Source: Berghia stephanieae (lineage: Eukaryota; Mollusca; Gastropoda; Nudibranchia; Aeolidiidae). Taken from it: a stretch of 64,000 nt of DNA. The stretch is taken from the NCBI GenBank assembly GCA_034508935.3, contig CM067451.1:47032630-47096629 (forward strand), in the 5' to 3' direction. Numbering within the stretch: the first letter of the stretch is position 1; every line of letters begins with the position of its first letter. The notes beneath the pieces are model-generated. The model was not told the DNA's origin, did no database searches, and saw nothing but the letters and a program-made list of their open reading frames with translations. Positions 1 through 12,459 of the stretch are shown here, in pieces. Both the position numbers and the translations under genes were made by a program.

Positions 1-630
1 CTCTTTTTCGCTAACGAAGTGCCCGAATTCGCGTCAAAATATGGGACGAAGCCGTTTCGTATATACTATTTTAAAAAATTAATTACGACGCTGTTTATCG
101 ATGAATATGACTGAAAGTTGGCACACAGTTAGAAAAAAGGTAATTTTAGATTATGTCAAGCGACAAAGCTCATACAATTACCAGAAGACCGTTAAAAATA
201 GATTTTTACTCTTTGGAGTAAAATGTTTCTAAAACTACCGGGCGTTGAGGTTTTGTCGCTGACAAGGTAATACATGAACATTTCTTCTTTTTGGTTGTAA
301 AATTTCATATGAATATGACGAGTACTTTTCTCGTATCTTACAAAACACCATCCTAATTTGCTCTTCAAGTTTCAATCTTTTAATCCACTTATTACGCAAG
401 ATACAACCAAAGGTCGAAAAAAAATGCCGAAAAAGCGTCCCATATTTTCGCGTTTTTTTTCCTCTTTGCGGGTCGTCCAAATAAATGACACCTTTGAAAC
501 TGCATAACTTGTTTATTTATGAATGGATTTTCAAAATTCAAAAACATTTTTACTCAGTGGAGATAGGGCTTTGATTTTAGACAAAATTTTTCCTCAAAAA
601 GAGAAAAAAACATTTTTCATAGTCATTGCT
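1..630 (-). mobile_element. Non-autonomous DNA transposon (MITE-like), copy 1, cut by window edge
   Basis: Seen: the whole stretch matches, in reverse orientation, the element at 53681-54345, including the inner segment around 300-480 and the terminal AGTCATTGCT at 621-630. Only about 35 bp of the far end should lie before the window. The 81-codon open frame at 235-480 on the - strand is not kept open in the second copy, so it is probably not coding. Inference: a short non-autonomous DNA transposon, because the second copy has terminal inverted repeats and a target-site duplication. The superfamily is not recognised. Confidence 0.65.
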
Positions 631-755
631 TTATTTTATACGACGATTGTAAAATCAACGTAAATCGCAAACATTTCAGTGTTCTACATCAGGATTTAAA
701 TGTTAACGAACTGGCTAATGTTCATAGCAGGTTGGTGGCTGGAATCACTGTGGTC

Positions 756-756
<1 letters not shown>

Positions 757-789
<33 letters not shown>

Positions 790-1333
790 CACACAGACAT
801 AGACACACAGTCAGACACACACATACATACACACACAGACAAAATACAGACAAAAAGGCACACACAGACAAACAGGCACACACAGACATACACAAACACA
901 AACAGACACACACACAGAAACACACACATACCACACAAAACACACACATACACACAGAAACACACACAGAAACACATAGGCACACACACAAAGACACACA
1001 GACAGACACACACTGACACACACACAAAGACACACACACAGACACACACACAAGACACACACAGACACACACACAAAGACACACACACAGACACACACTG
1101 ACACACACACAAAGACACATACACACAGACACACAAACATGTACACACAGACACACACACATACACAAACAAGACATTTACACAGACATACACACACAAA
1201 GACACACACAGGCACACAAACAGACACACACAAATAAACAGACAGACAAACAGACTTGGTCTATCTCTCTCTCTCTCTCTGTGTCTTTCTTTCTCCCTCT
1301 CTCTCTCTCTCTCCCTCTCTCTCTCTGTGTCTT

Positions 1334-1390
<57 letters not shown>

Positions 1391-1394
1391 CTCC
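757..1394. repeat. CA-rich then TC-rich microsatellite tract
   Basis: Bases 757-1257 are CA dinucleotides broken by CAGA and CATA steps. Bases 1262-1394 are TC with TCTG and TTTC interruptions. The open frames of His/Thr or Cys/Val composition here are products of the repeat. The flanks 631-756 and 1395-2065 show nothing recognisable as a gene. Confidence 0.95.
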
Positions 1395-2065
1395 CATCTC
1401 TGTGATATGTCTATTATAGATAATTGATAGGAGATGGTTACATAAGGTGACCTACACTTAAATCTAAAAGTCAGGAATATTTACTCAAGTCACTGCGCAT
1501 GCTCCGAAAAAATGAATTGAAACATTTGGCCAGAAAATCGTCCTTTAAATATCGATCGATTGATATTGATCTCATCCTGATAAAATCTCTCAAACCTGGG
1601 ACCTACCTTGTGAGGTCTTCCCCAAAGTTCAAATTGTAAACATGTATCTTTCCACAGTGCCACATTTATCTGATTAAAGGACAAGTTTTTGGTTTGCTTG
1701 TTTTATTTTTATTTTTTTTTTGTTCTTTTTTTTGTGTGCCTCAAAGCGGTATTAAGTCGGGTTGGTTAAGATAAAAATTGAATTTACAGCCAGAAATATC
1801 AGACTTGTGTTGAGTTTTTATGTTTTATTGAGGAGAATGGATACCATATTTTAGGGTGCTGATGTCAACAATTTATATTGTTAACCAGTTTAACATTTAA
1901 TTCGGCTTTTAAGCATCTGTTCATTCCGACATAATACCGTTTTGAGACGATGGGTCACATATGTGTTTCCAGAGTACGAGGGACTTACAGTGAACTGGTC
2001 ATCTAAAATAATTTCTTGTCTCTCGATTGACCCAGACAAAAATACGTGTTGAACACGACGTGTCA
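1395..2065. other. Unannotated AT-rich sequence
   Basis: No exon, RNA or transposon end is recognised. Around 1928-1955 a stretch resembles one at 14893-14920 (both contain CGATGGGTCAC after a TAATACC-like string), so part of it may be a dispersed repeat. An upstream exon of gene 1 could hide here, but no acceptor/donor pair with Gly/Ser-rich coding was found. Confidence 0.4.
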
Positions 2066-4072
2066 CATATCCATGTCTATCTGGGTTGCTCAGGAGTCAC
2101 ATATCCCTGTCTATCTGGGTTGCTCAGGAGTCACATATCCATGTCTATCTGGGTTGCTCAGGAGTCACATATCCATGTCTATCTGGGTTGCTCAGGAGTC
2201 ACATATCCATGTCTATCTGGGTTGCTCAGGAGTCACATATCCATGTCTATGGGTTGCTCAGGAGTCACATATCCATGTCTATCTGGGTTGCTCAGGAGTC
2301 ACATATCCATGTCTATGGGTTGCTCAGGAGTCACATATCAATGTCTATCTGTGTTGCTCAGGAGTCACATATCCATGTCTATCTGGGTTGCTCAGGAGTC
2401 ACATATCCATGTTATCTGGGTTGCTCAGGAGTCACATATCCATGGTTATCTGGGTTGCTCAGGAGTCACATATCCATGTCTATCTGGGTTGCTCAGGAGT
2501 CACATATCCATGTCTATCTGGGTTGCTCAGGAGTCACATATCCATGTCTATCTGGGTTGCTCAGGAGTCACATATCCCTGTCTATCTGGGTTGCTCAGGA
2601 GTCACATATCCATGTCTATCTGTGTTGCTCAGGAGTCACATATCCATGTCTATCTGGGTTGCTCAGGAGTCACATATCCATGTCTATGGGTTGATCAGGA
2701 GTCACATATCCATGTCTATCTGGGTTGCTCAGGAGTCACATATCTATGTCTATCTGGGTTGCTCAGGAGTCACATATCCATGTCTATCTGTGTTGCTCAG
2801 GAGTCACATATCCATGTCTATCTGGGTTGCTCAGGAGTCACATATCCATGTCTATCTGGGTTGCTCAGGAGTCACATATCCATGTCTATCTGGGTTGCTC
2901 AGGAGTCACATATCCATGTCTATCTGGGTTGCTCAGGAGTCACATATCCATGTCTATCTGGGTTGCTCAGGAGTCACATATCCATGTCTATCTGGGTTGC
3001 TCAGGAGTCACATATCCATGTCTATCTGGGTTGCTCAGGAGTCACTATCCATGTCTATCTGGGTTGCTCAGGAGTCACATATCCATGTCTATCTGGGTTG
3101 CTCAGGAGTCACATATCCATGTCTATCTGGGTTGCTCAGGAGTCACATATCCATGTCTATGGGTTGCTCAGGAGTCACATATCCATGTCTATCTGGGTTG
3201 CTCAGGAGTCACATATCCATGTCTATGGGTTGCTCAGGAGTCACATATCAATGTCTATCTGTGTTGCTCAGGAGTCACATATCCATGTCTATCTAGGTTG
3301 CTCAGGAGTCACATATCCATGGTTATCTGGGTTGCTCAGGAGTCACATATCCATGGTTATCTGGGTTGCTCAGGAGTCACATATCCATGTCTATCTGGGT
3401 TGCTCAGGAGTCACATATCCATGTCTATCTGAGTTGCTCAGGAGTCACATATCCATGTCTATCTGGGTTGCTCAGGAGTCACATATCCTGTCTATCTGGG
3501 TTGCTCAGGAGTCACATATCCATGTCTATCTGTGTTGCTCAGGAGTCACATATCCATGTCTATCTGGGTTGCTCAGGAGTCACATATCCATGTCTATGGG
3601 TTGATCAGGAGTCACATATCCATGTCTATGGGTTGATCAGGAGTCACATATCTATGTCTATCTGGGTTGCTCAGCAGTCACATATCCATGTCTATCTGTG
3701 TTGCTCAGGAGTCACATATCCATGTCTATCTGGGTTGCTCAGGAGTCACATATCCATGTCTATCTGGGTTGCTCAGGAGTCACATATCCATGTCTATCTG
3801 GGTTGCACAGGAGTCACATATCTATGTCTATGGGTTGCTCAGGAGTCACATATCCATGTCTATCTGGGTTGCTCAGGAGTCACATATCCATGTCTATGGG
3901 TTGATCAGGAGTCACATATCAATGGTTATCTGGGTTGCTCAGGAGTCACATATCCATGGTTATCTGGGTTGCTCAGGAGTCACATATCCATGGTTATCAG
4001 GGTTGCTCAGGAGTCACATATCCATGGTTATCTGGGTTGCTCAGGAGTCACATATCCATGTCTAGCAGGGCT
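2066..4072. repeat. 34-bp minisatellite, about 59 copies
   Basis: Each unit contains GGTTGCTCAGGAGTCACATA followed by a TCCATGTCTATCTG-like segment. Variants lack the TC of TATCTG (32-bp units) or carry point changes such as GATCAGG. The unit has no stop in any + frame and its length is not a multiple of 3, so all three + frames stay open for 0.6 to 1.6 kb. These are repeat artefacts, not proteins. Length changes between units are modest, so this array looks better resolved than those at 15.9-19.8 kb and 22.3-29.6 kb. Confidence 0.95.
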
Positions 4073-4109
4073 GCTCAGCGGGTCGGTGTCTCCTTTTTTT
4101 CCTCATAAG

Positions 4110-4445
4110 TCAAGCAATTATAAGCGTGATCCATGGCCGGATGGGTGACAGTGGTCATGGAAATTCTGATCCTGACGTTATGTCCTTGCATAAGGCCCTT
4201 AACACATAATATCCCACTAGATTCTGGTGTAAATGAGTAACTGGCTTACAGGCAGTGATGGGTATTGCAAGAATGTCACTACAAAAAGGACGCCTTACAG
4301 GCCACTGGTACTGTATGAAATCAAAATATGGTTTCATATTGCCTGTTGAGGGAATGGATGGAACATTCATTGTAAAGTACATTGAGCGGGTTAAACCCGT
4401 GTAAATACGCTGTCTAAATTTTTATATTTGTTGGTTTAAAAAAAA
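4110..4445 (+). mobile_element. Possible SINE-like fragment
   Basis: The segment holds CCTTGCATAAGGCCCTTAAC, resembling the central core (cttg..caaggc.cttaac) seen in many animal tRNA SINEs. It ends in a tail (TTGTAAAGTACATTGAGC, about 4368-4385) resembling the tail of the SINE copies elsewhere in this window. No clear tRNA-like head is visible. A weak call from similarity by eye. Confidence 0.35.
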
Positions 4446-4484
4446 TTCATTTAAAACTCCACTCTTGATGAATTGGATTTTCAG

Positions 4485-4708
4485 CTCCAACCCATTCGGT
4501 GCCCAAGGTCAGCTGTCCCCTCCATCTGGCATGGCCTCGCCAAACGGCAACACAGGTCAGCAGTTCAACCCGTCCGCCATGATGTCTACCGGAAATATGG
4601 ACCCCTCCAATCCTTCCGGGGGTCAATCCTATAACTCGGATCCCTCGAACCCCTCAGGGGGTCAAGTGGGGGTCGGCGGATTCTTCTCAAAAAGACAGTT
4701 TGATCCAA
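4485..4708 (+). CDS. Gene 1, internal exon: Ser/Pro/Gly-rich protein
   Basis: This is the first visible exon of a low-complexity protein. The acceptor is TTTTCAG at 4478-4484 and the donor GTAAGT at 4709-4714. The reading frame takes one base from 4485 to finish a split codon and leaves one base at the end. It encodes about 74 residues including [14 protein letters not shown], two copies of DPSNPSGGQ and a final QFDPS. That final motif joins in frame with KMFG of the next exon, recreating the FDPSKMFG motif found again inside that exon, which strongly supports the splice. The protein's start is not in the window or was not found. The family is not recognised; the composition suggests a structural or secreted matrix protein, but no signal peptide is visible. 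Confidence 0.75.
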
Positions 4709-4749
4709 GTAAGTCCAAATCAATGGTCAGGGTTTATGGAAAGTTAAAG

Positions 4750-4977
<228 letters not shown>

Positions 4978-5039
4978 TATGTTAATTTTCTTTGTGTGTC
5001 ATGATTGAAATCTTGATGAGGGAATGTTTTTAAGGGAAA

Positions 5040-5172
5040 ATGTATTACTATGTATTTTTATGCACTATGTGTTAAAACCTATGTCGGTCAAAGGCTTCTA
5101 TTAGCCTGACTACATTATCTATGAAACATTTTTTAAATGCCGACAATAAATAAATATTTGAATTGAATTGAA
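5040..5172 (+). mobile_element. Possible LINE 3' end with A-rich tail
   Basis: The segment ends in an AATAAATAAATATTTG run, TTGAATTGAATTG and nine adenines (to about 5172), the layout of a non-LTR retrotransposon 3' terminus. No coding part is visible. From 5173 to 5535 there is only AT-rich intron sequence, apart from two AGACCTGCAT 10-mers noted in findings. Confidence 0.35.
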
Positions 5173-5535
5173 AAAAAAAGAAACAACATGAGTTGTTTTA
5201 AAGCCCAATAGCCATTCCGCTGTGATCAAAATGATTTGCAAAGGGTTCCAATCAACGTGCACTTTTATGCAGGTCTGATAACACAATGTATTACGGGCTC
5301 ATTGTTGTAATAGAAACCTAAAACACTATGACGTAGAATATTGTCCATTACAACAATGTTAAACAATATTAAACTAGGCCCATAATTGCGTTCGGATGTA
5401 GAGACCTGCATATATGAATACATTAGTTCTAACGTTTTAAATCAGCAAGTACACCCAGTATCATATGTAAGGTCTGACATAATTTTTTCAAAACAACAAA
5501 AATGAAATAAATAAAAAATAAAAAATAAAACACGT

Positions 5536-7043
5536 GTTTTAAAATGTCGGCCAATGTTTATGTAATCATATCTGTGACACGAACTCAGTGTTTTAAAATG
5601 TCGGCCAATGTTTATGTAATCATATCTGTGACACGAACTCGGTGTTTTAAAATGCCGGCCAATGTTTATGTAATCATATCTGTGACACGAACTCAGTGTT
5701 TTAAAATGCCGGCCAATGTTTATGTAATCATATCTGTGACACGAACTCGGTGTTTTAAAATGCCGGCCAATGTTTATGTAATCATATCTGTGACACGAAC
5801 TCGGTGTTTTAAAATGCCGGCCAATGTTTATGTAATCATATCTGTGACACGAACTCAGTGTTTTAAAATGCCGGCCAATGTTTATGTAATCATATCTGTG
5901 ACACGAACTCAGTGTTTTAAAATGCCCGCCAATGTTTATGTAATCATATCTGTGACACGAACTCGGTGTTTTAAAATGCCGGCCAATGTTTATGTAATCA
6001 TATCTGTGACACGAACTCAGTGTTTTAAAATGCCGGCCAATGTTTATGTAATCATATCTGTGACACGAACTCAGTGTTTTAAAATGCCGGCCAATGTTTA
6101 TGTAATCATATCTGTGACACGAACTCAGTGTTTTAAAATGCCGGCCAATGTTTATGTAATCATATCTGTGACACAAACTCAGTGTTTTAAAATGCCGGCC
6201 AATGTTTATGTAATCATATCTGTGACACGAACTCAGTGTTTTAAAATGCCGGCCAATGTTTATGTAATCATATCTGTGACACGAACTCAGTGTTTTAAAA
6301 TGCCGGCCAATGTTTATGTAATCATATCTGTGACACGAACTCAGTGTTTTAAAATGTCGGCCAATGTTTATGTAATCATATCTGTGACACGAACTCAGTG
6401 TTTTAAAATGCCGGCCAATGTTTATGTAATCATATCTGTGACACGAACTCAGTGTTTTAAAATGTTGGCCAATGTTTATGTAATCATATCTGTGACACAA
6501 ACTCGGTGTTTTAAAATGCCGGCCAATGTTTATGTAATCATATCTGTGACACGAACTCGGTGTTTTAAAATGCCGGCCAATGTTTATGTAATCATATCTG
6601 TGACACGAACTCAGTGTTTTAAAATGCCGGCCAATGTTTATGTAATCATATCTGTGACACGAACTCAGTGTTTTAAAATGCCGGCCAATGTTTATGTAAT
6701 CATATCTGTGACACGAACTCGGTGTTTTAAAATGCCGGCCAATGTTTATGTAATCATATCTGTGACACGAACTCAGTGTTTTAAAATGCCGGCCAATGTT
6801 TATGTAATCATATCTGTGACACGAACTCAGTGTTTTAAAATGCCGGCCAATGTTTATGTAATCATATCTGTGACACGAACTCAGTGTTTTAAAATGCCGG
6901 CCAATGTTTATGTAATCATATCTGTGACACGAACTCAGTGTTTTAAAATGCCGGCCAATGTTTATGTAATCATATCTGTGACACGAACTCGGTGTTTTAA
7001 AATGCCGGCCAATGTTTATGTAATCATATCTGTGACACGAACT
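5536..7043. repeat. 54-bp minisatellite, about 28 copies, in gene 1 intron 1
   Basis: The unit includes AAAATGCCGGCCAATGTTTA and ends in ACACGAACTCRGTGTTTT. Because 54 is 18 codons and the unit lacks stops in one frame on each strand, long open frames exist on both strands (591 codons on +, 542 on -). The array lies between two well-supported splice sites (donor 4709, acceptor 7114-7115), so it is intronic. Units differ by few substitutions (CCGGCC/TCGGCC/TTGGCC; CAGTG/CGGTG) and almost no indels, consistent with recent expansion or conversion. Confidence 0.95.
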
Positions 7044-7115
7044 CAAATAGAATATGTCGAGGTCAAACACGTTAAGCTTCTATTTATTTGTCTGAATGAA
7101 TGTGTCTTTCCCAAG

Positions 7116-7346
7116 GCAAAATGTTTGGACAACTGTCACCCAGCACAGGGCAAAGCGGTGGCTCAGGGGGATCTAACTCATTCTTTGATCCATCAAAAAT
7201 GTTTGGAGGTGGTGGCAGTGGTGGTACTGGTGGTAGTGGTGGTACTGGTGGCGGTGGTAACGGTCCAGCTGGAAACCCCATGGCCCAAATGGGTGGGAAC
7301 CCAATGGGAAACCCCATGACGAATGGGGGAGGCTCCAGTCAAACAG
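7116..7346 (+). CDS. Gene 1, internal exon: Gly-rich with FDPSKMFG motif
   Basis: The acceptor is CTTTCCCAAG ending at 7115 and the donor GTGAGC at 7347-7352. Two bases finish the codon split from the 4485-4708 exon, giving Ser then KMFGQLSPSTGQSGG. The exon encodes a second FFDPSKMFGGGG, a stretch of GGSGGTGG repeats, and a Met/Asn-rich stretch with three GNPM motifs. One base is left over at the end, so the flanking introns share phase 1, a pattern that allows exon duplication. GQLSP occurs here, in the preceding exon and in the next one. Probably an extracellular or matrix structural protein; the function is not known from sequence. Confidence 0.75.
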
Positions 7347-7429
7347 GTGAGCTGTCTGGTTTTATTGATGCTATGCGTCTAGGTAAAATACCCACAACAT
7401 CTGTCTACAGGATATCATGTTCCTTCCAA

Positions 7430-7580
7430 ATACAAAACTATGTGCAACACAATGCGTTTGTAGTCTGGTTGATAGAATTTAATAATAATTAATCAATATA
7501 ATGGCTGTCTAAAACAATAAGAAAGAGAGGAGTGGCGTCAATGGTGTTTCTTCTTTAACATAATTTTTGGGCCAATGTCG
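7430..7580 (+). mobile_element. Dispersed repeat R1, partial copy
   Basis: Matches by eye the 3' parts of the R1 copies at 20530-21240 and 31200-31395: the string TAGTCTGGTTGATAGAATTT, then an ATGGCTG..CTAAAA.AATAA core and a CGTCAATGGTGTTTC-like end. No coding capacity and no identified class. It lies within gene 1 intron 2. Confidence 0.5.
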
Positions 7581-7635
7581 ATCTATCTAATCTAAATTGG
7601 GCCCTACAATGGTAAAAAGAAGTATTGATTTTTTA

Positions 7636-7931
7636 AAAAGCATTTATATAGAGCAATATCCACTAAACGTGCTCAAAGCGCTTTACAAAGGGTCCCTGGC
7701 CAACAACAACACTAACATGTAGGACGGGACATGTCGCCTGTTAGGCGATATTACAATTTTTCGGACAGAGACAACGCTGTTAACGGCCAGGTACTCATTT
7801 TACATCTGAGTACGTGAGAAAGTGAGTAAAGAGCCCTTTCCAAGGGCTAAATTATGAACCGAGCGAGGCTCGAACCCAGGACTTTCCGGTCCGAAAGCCA
7901 GTGTCATCCCACATTACCGCATAGCCGCATT
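7636..7931 (-). mobile_element. tRNA-derived SINE family 1, near full-length copy
   Basis: On the - strand it has a tRNA-like head (box B as GGGTTCGAGCCTCGCTCGGT, about 7857-7876), a central region with AATGAGTACCTGGCCGTTAA-like sequence, and the tail TTGTAAAGCGCTTTGAGCAC then ATTGCTCTATATAAA. Other copies in the window: 15195-15390, 20130-20405, 21377-21985, 33963-34235, 36405-36575 (-) and 51745-51965. The tail resembles that of LINE-mobilised animal SINEs. It lies in gene 1 intron 2. Confidence 0.8.
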
Positions 7932-8130
7932 TAAATGCAAAGCACTTACATAAAATTTCCGAATTGAATACGGTGTCAAATCATGTTCAGCAGACGACGG
8001 CAACAATGGGTAAAAACAACATTCTCTTTGACAAACTTTTCTTCCAGTTCAAAAGATAAAATTTATTGAATTCAAACATGGCCCCCACCATTGTTTGTTG
8101 TTGGCAAAACGTCTCGTGGACGTATTGCAC

Positions 8131-11100
8131 ATATTGAAGACGTATTCCTCCGATGGGACCGATTCAATATAACAACGTCACCATATTGACATGACGTATT
8201 CCTCCGATGGGACCGATTCAATATAACAACGTCACCCATATTGACATGACGTATTCCTCCGATAGGGACCGATTCAATATAACAACGTCACCCATATTGA
8301 CATGACGTATTCCTCCGATAGGACCGATTCAATATAACAACGTCACCCATATTGACATGACGTATTCCTCCGATAGGACCGATTCAATATAACAACGTCA
8401 CCCATATTGACATGACGTATTCCTCCGATAGGACCGATTCAATATAACAACGTCACCCATATTGACATGACGTATTCCTCCGATAGGACCGATTCAATAT
8501 AACAACGTCACCCATATTGACATGACGTATTCCTCCGATAGGACCGATTCAATATAACAACGTCACCCATATTGACATGACGTATTCCTCCGATAGGACC
8601 GATTCAATATAACAACGTCATCCATATTGACATGACGTATTCCTCCGATAGGACCGATTCAATATAACAACGTCACCCATATTGACATGACGTATTCCTC
8701 CGAATGGGACCGATTCAATATAACAACGTCACCCATATTGACATGACGTATTCCTCCGATAGGACCGATTCAATATAACAACGTCACCCATATTGACATG
8801 ACGTATTCCTCCGATAGGACCGATTCAATATAACAACGTCACCCATATTGACATGACGTATTCCTCCGATAGGACCGATTCAATATAACAACGTCACCCA
8901 TATTGACATGACGTATTCCTCCGATAGGACCGATTCAATATAACAACGTCACCATATTGACATGACGTATTCCTCCGATAGGACCGATTCAATATAACAA
9001 CGTCACCCATATTGACATGACGTATTCCTCCGATGGACCGATTCAATATAACAACGTCACCCATATTGACATGACGTATTCCTCCGATAGGACCGATTCA
9101 ATATAACAACGTCACCCATATTGACATGACGTATTCCTCCGATAGGACCGATTCAATATAACAACGTCACCCATATTGACATGACGTATTCCTCCGATGG
9201 GACCGATTCAATATAACAACGTCACCCATATTGACATGACGTATTCCTCCGATGGGACCGATTCAATATAACAACGTCACCCATATTGACATGACGTATT
9301 CCTCCGATGGGACCGATTCAATATAACAACGTCACCCTATTGACATGACGTATTCCTCCGATGGGACCGATTCAATATAACAACGTCACCCATATTGACA
9401 TGACGTATTCCTCCGATGGGACCGATTCAATATAACAACGTCACCCATATTGACATGACGTATTCCTCCGATGGGACCGATTCAATATAACAACGTCACC
9501 CATATTGACATGACGTATTCCTCCGATGGGACCGATTCAATATAACAACGTCACCCATATTGACATGACGTATTCCTCCGATAGGACCGATTCAATATAA
9601 CAACGTCACCCATATTGACATGACGTATTCCTCCGATAGGACCGATTCAATATAACAACGTCACCCATATTGACATGACGTATTCCTCCGATGGACCGAT
9701 TCAATATAACAACGTCACCCATATTGACATGACGTATTCCTCCGATAGGGACCGATTCAATATAACAACGTCACCCATATTGACATGACGTATTCCTCCG
9801 ATGGGACCGATTCAATATAACAACGTCACCCATATTGACATGACGTATTCCTCCGATGGGACCGATTCAATATAACAACGTCACCCATATTGACATGACG
9901 TATTCCTCCGATGGGACCGATTCAATATAACAACGTCACCCATATTGACATGACGTATTCCTCCGATAGGACCGATTCAATATAACAACGTCACCCATAT
10001 TGACATGACGTATTCCTCCGATGGGACCGATTCAATATAACAACGTCACCCATATTGACATGACGTATTCCTCCGATAGGACCGATTCAATATAACACGT
10101 CACCCATATTGACATGACGTATTCCTCCGATGGACCGATTCAATATAACAACGTCACCCATATTGACATGACGTATTCCTCCGATAGGACCGATTCAATA
10201 TAACAACGTCACCCATATTGACATGACGTATTCCTCCGATAGGACCGATTCAATATAACAACGTCACCCATATTGACATGACGTATTCCTCCGATAGGAC
10301 CGATTCAATATAACAACGTCACCCATATTGACATGACGTATTCCTCCGATAGGACCGATTCAATATAACAACGTCACCCATATTGACATGACGTATTCCT
10401 CCGATGGGACCGATTCAATATAACAACGTCACCCATATTGACATGACGTTTCCTCCGATAGGGACCGATTCAATATAACAACGTCACCCATATTGACATG
10501 ACGTATTCCTCCGATAGGACCGATTCAATATAACAACGTCACCCATATTGACATGACGTATTCCTCCGATGGACCGATTCAATATAACAACGTCACCCAT
10601 ATTGACATGACGTATTCCTCCGATAGGACCGATTCAATATAACAACGTCACCCATATTGACATGACGTATTCCTCCGATAGGACCGATTCAATATAACAA
10701 CGTCACCCATATTGACATGACTATTCCTCCAATAGGACCGATTCAATATAACAACGTCACCCATATTGACATGACGTATTCCTCCGATAGGACCGATTCA
10801 ATATAACAACGTCACCCATATTGACATGACGTATTCCTCCGATGGACCGATTCAATATAACAACGTCACCCATATTGACATGACGATTCCTCCGATAGGA
10901 CCGATTCAATATAACAACGTCACCCATATTGACATGACGTATTCCTCCGATAGGACCGATTCAATATAACAACGTCACCCATATTGACATGACGTATTCC
11001 TCCGATAGGACCGATTCAATATAACAACGTCACCCATATTGACATGACGTATTCCTCCGATGGACCGATTCAATATAACAACGTCACCCATATTGACATG

Positions 11101-11648
11101 ACGTATTCCTCCATAGGACCGATTCAATATAACAACGTCACCCATATTGACATGACGTATTCCTCCGATAGGACCGATTCAATATAACAACGTCACCCAT
11201 ATTGACATGACGTATTCCTCCGATAGGACCGATTCACTATAACAACGTCACCCATATTGACATGACGTATTCCTCCGATAGGACCGATTCAATATAACAA
11301 CGTCACCCATATTGACATGACGTATTCCTCCGATAGGACCGATTCAATATAACAACGTCACCATATTGACATGACGTATTCCTCCGATGGGACCGATTCA
11401 CTATAACAACGTCACCCATATTGACATGACGTATTCCTCCGATAGGACCGATTCATATAACAACGTCACCCATATTGACATGACGTATTCCTCCAATGGG
11501 ACCGATTCAATATAACAACGTCACCCATATTGACATGACGTATTCCTCCGATGGACCGATTCAATATAACAACGTCACCCATATTGACATGACGTATTCC
11601 TCCGATAGGACCGATTCAATATAACAACGTCACCCATATTGACATGAC
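8131..11648. repeat. 55-bp minisatellite, about 64 copies, in gene 1 intron 2
   Basis: The unit includes GACGTATTCCTCCGATAGGA and CAATATAACAACGTCACCCA. Variants are GATGGGACC versus GATAGGACC versus GATGGACC, which come in runs and suggest local duplication blocks (for example the GATGGGACC run at 9195-9560). Scattered units lack one base (at 10096, 10450, 10720, 10885). The array occupies most of the intron between 7347 and 12459. Confidence 0.95.
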
Positions 11649-12194
11649 ATTTTGAAGCTGAATGCAAATGAATGCAGTGAACATGCAACTGTTGCCAGTA
11701 AAAGCCAATTTGTCACTTCGTCTAAGAAAGACAATCTGCTTCATTTTAGAAAATGGCCAAATAGTCAAGGTCAAGTTCGAATCAAGGATCGAGAAGTATC
11801 GTCTCGTCGAAGAAATGAAAAAAAAGGACGAATGATTTTGGTCTAGCAGGCTTTTTTCATTTTTAGATTTGTCGGTAATTTTGTGCTTGATGACAAAATT
11901 TTTCATTGGCTTCCGGAACAATGTTGACAAAAAAGAATAGATAGAGTATTTTGTTACTGGAGAGTTTCAAGGGAGGTTTAAGATTACGCCATCAAATTTG
12001 GTTGTGGACTTGCTAGAATTACGTAGATAAATAAATAGTATACTCACAATAACGTCAAAAAGGACTGAGTACGTATAACGACGACATTGCAGATTTTTTT
12101 TCGTATTGATTTGAATCAACGAATGATAAAATTAACCTGAATTGTCGTAGAAAGGGTTTGCAACTTACTCGTTATCTGTCTGTAAAAATAGTTT

Positions 12195-12293
<99 letters not shown>

Positions 12294-12459
12294 TTTCTAT
12301 TTTGTTGTTGTTGTTGTTATTATAAAATGTTATTAGTATCATTATAATTCAACCATAAGGACCGAGCACATCCACATACAATCCATTTTGAGATGAATGG
12401 TCAGATATAGACGCTATAAGCAGGTATTTTTCTATGTTTATTTTCTTATTTCAAATCAG
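11649..12459. other. Intron 2 remainder of gene 1 with (ATT)n microsatellite
   Basis: Unique-looking AT-rich sequence follows the 55-bp array. An (ATT)n tract covers about 12199-12291, followed by a short TTG run. Short open frames at 11616-11930 on both strands show no recognisable protein. The stretch ends at the acceptor TTCAAATCAG (12450-12459). Confidence 0.6.

Noticed and set aside
235-480. 81-codon - strand frame as a transposase remnant
   Set aside because: Not open in the sister copy at 53681-54345 and no recognisable motif.
1925-1980. Duplicated intron end hinting at an upstream gene 1 exon
   Set aside because: Resembles 14890-14930, which precedes the terminal exon, but no acceptor or coding sequence follows at 1980-2065.
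2066-4072. CRISPR-like array of regular repeats
   Set aside because: Direct tandem units without unique spacers, in a eukaryotic context. The same holds for every array in the window.
2027-4148. Several overlapping open frames of 130-525 codons in the 34-bp array
   Set aside because: All three + frames are open because the unit has no stops and is not divisible by three. There are no splice or start contexts and no non-repeat domain.
11616-11930. Overlapping open frames of 104 and 64 codons after the 55-bp array
   Set aside because: Lie in gene 1's intron 2, on opposite strands over the same bases, with no recognised similarity or splice sites.
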